Shown piece by piece: positions 63,533-64,000 of a stretch of DNA of 64,000 nucleotides. The stretch spans positions 1 to 64,000 of the forward strand of contig JAILCX010000020.1 in assembly GCA_024690205.1 (NCBI GenBank). Reading direction: 5' to 3'. Both the position numbers and the translations under genes were made by a program. Numbering within the stretch: the first letter of the stretch is position 1; every line of letters starts with the position of its first letter. The notes beneath the pieces were generated by a model. It did no database searches and was not told where the DNA came from. It saw only the letters and a list, made by a program, of their open reading frames with translations. The stretch is from Lachnospiraceae bacterium. GTDB lineage: Bacteria > Bacillota > Clostridia > Lachnospirales > Lachnospiraceae.

Positions 63533-64000
63533 GTGGCTAATTCAACTATTGATGCATCGCTGATTGCAAAAATGTTCTTATCGGGCGCCAGAAATCTGGA
63601 GGCCAAGAAAGAATGGATAAACGAACTTAATGTTTTCCCTGTTCCTGACGGAGATACGGGAACAAATATGACGATGACCATTATGTCTGCGGCAAAAGAC
63701 GTTTCGGTCCTTGTTTCCAATAATGATGTAGAGATGAAGTCTCTTTGTAAGGCTATTTCATCCGGATCGTTAAGGGGCGCAAGAGGTAATTCCGGAGTTA
63801 TACTTTCACAGCTTTTAAGAGGATTCTGCAAATCCATCTCCGATTACAATGAGATCGATATAAAGATGTGTGCCGACGCAACGATCAAGGCTGTTGAAAC
63901 GGCTTACAAAGCTGTTATGAAACCCAAGGAAGGAACGATCCTTACCGTTGCTAAAGGAATGTCCGACAAGGCTGTTGAACTTGCAGATGAAGGTTGTGAT
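63533..64000 (+). CDS. fakA: DAK2-domain fatty acid kinase, N-terminal part (runs off window)
   Basis: The first 156 codons of a FakA/YloV-type protein. The nucleotide-binding region N-V-F-P-V-P-D-G-D-T-G-T-N-M (about 35-48) and R-G-A-R-G-N-S-G-V-I-L-S-Q near 83 are complete. FakA phosphorylates fatty acids bound to FakB for membrane lipid synthesis. The start is GTG with AGGAGG 6 bases upstream. The kinase and C-terminal domains are beyond the window. Confidence 0.9.
   Translation, partial: MANSTIDASLIAKMFLSGARNLEAKKEWINELNVFPVPDGDTGTNMTMTIMSAAKDVSVLVSNNDVEMKSLCKAISSGSLRGARGNSGVILSQLLRGFCKSISDYNEIDIKMCADATIKAVETAYKAVMKPKEGTILTVAKGMSDKAVELADEGCD

Overview
The window is a stretch of low-to-moderate G+C bacterial chromosome. 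The gene content points to a Gram-positive of class Clostridia, most likely family Lachnospiraceae. It includes a GerW/YtfJ-type sporulation protein beside a DUF2953 protein, the rpmB / Asp23 / DAK2 (FakA) neighbourhood, a YajC-tgt pair, a two-gene U32 peptidase, potABCD, an SEDS glycosyltransferase plus class B PBP, and several c-di-GMP proteins. Ribosome binding sites are strong GGAGG types, sigma-A-like promoters are easy to read, and many adjacent genes overlap by 1-16 bases, so transcription units are long and translationally coupled. No CRISPR array, insertion sequence or prophage gene was seen.

Layout. 1-514: 3' end of proA. 522-4993: an A+T-richer accessory cassette with a small Cro/CI-type regulator, a divergent transmembrane Ser/Thr kinase, two tandem paralogous zinc-ribbon/transmembrane/TPR proteins and a lipoprotein. 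5141-14478: a 1482-residue hybrid sensor kinase followed by the polyamine transporter potABCD and a beta-propeller lactonase. 14485-17077: a VanY-type carboxypeptidase, tgt and yajC. 17173-23039: leuB-ilvD-ilvB and an L,D-transpeptidase. 23157-27589: serC-serA, a LacI-sensor/GGDEF protein and a small orphan. 27673-30084: a GlgB-like protein whose catalytic residues are replaced. 30127-38529: tRNA-Thr, argH, asd, a GGDEF-EAL protein, an ATPase, topoisomerase III and a lipoprotein. 38607-46835: cobalamin methionine synthase, then a second branched-chain locus ilvB-ilvN-ilvH-ilvC-leuC-leuD. 46825-52807: a SurA-like stub, a GT-C-like membrane protein, a histidine phosphatase, a NusG_II protein, a Gx transporter, ruvAB and zapA. 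52845-58313: U32 peptidase pair, SEDS protein and PBP. 58348-64000: HD-GYP protein, small orphan, DUF2953/GerW/J-domain operon, rpmB, an anchored protein, asp23 and the start of fakA.

How the genes work together. Two separated loci together give most of the valine/isoleucine/leucine pathway (two ALS large subunits, two ALS regulatory subunits, IlvC, IlvD, LeuB, LeuC, LeuD; no leuA in the window). serCA, argH, asd, metH and proA add further amino acid synthesis. Three proteins deal with c-di-GMP: a cyclase with a sugar-binding-type sensor, an EAL phosphodiesterase with a dead GGDEF, and an HD-GYP protein with an altered HD dyad. VanY, L,D-transpeptidase, SEDS and PBP proteins serve the cell wall.

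The most unusual items are: the GlgB pseudoenzyme with a coiled-coil tail (27673-30084); the kinase/zinc-ribbon cassette (522-4993); the sensor kinase with two dCache sensors and a fossil phosphoacceptor domain 400 residues before the real one; a 143-base element with a 29-pair stem between ilvN and ilvH (43209-43351); and the tyrosine/acid-rich tail on the SEDS protein.
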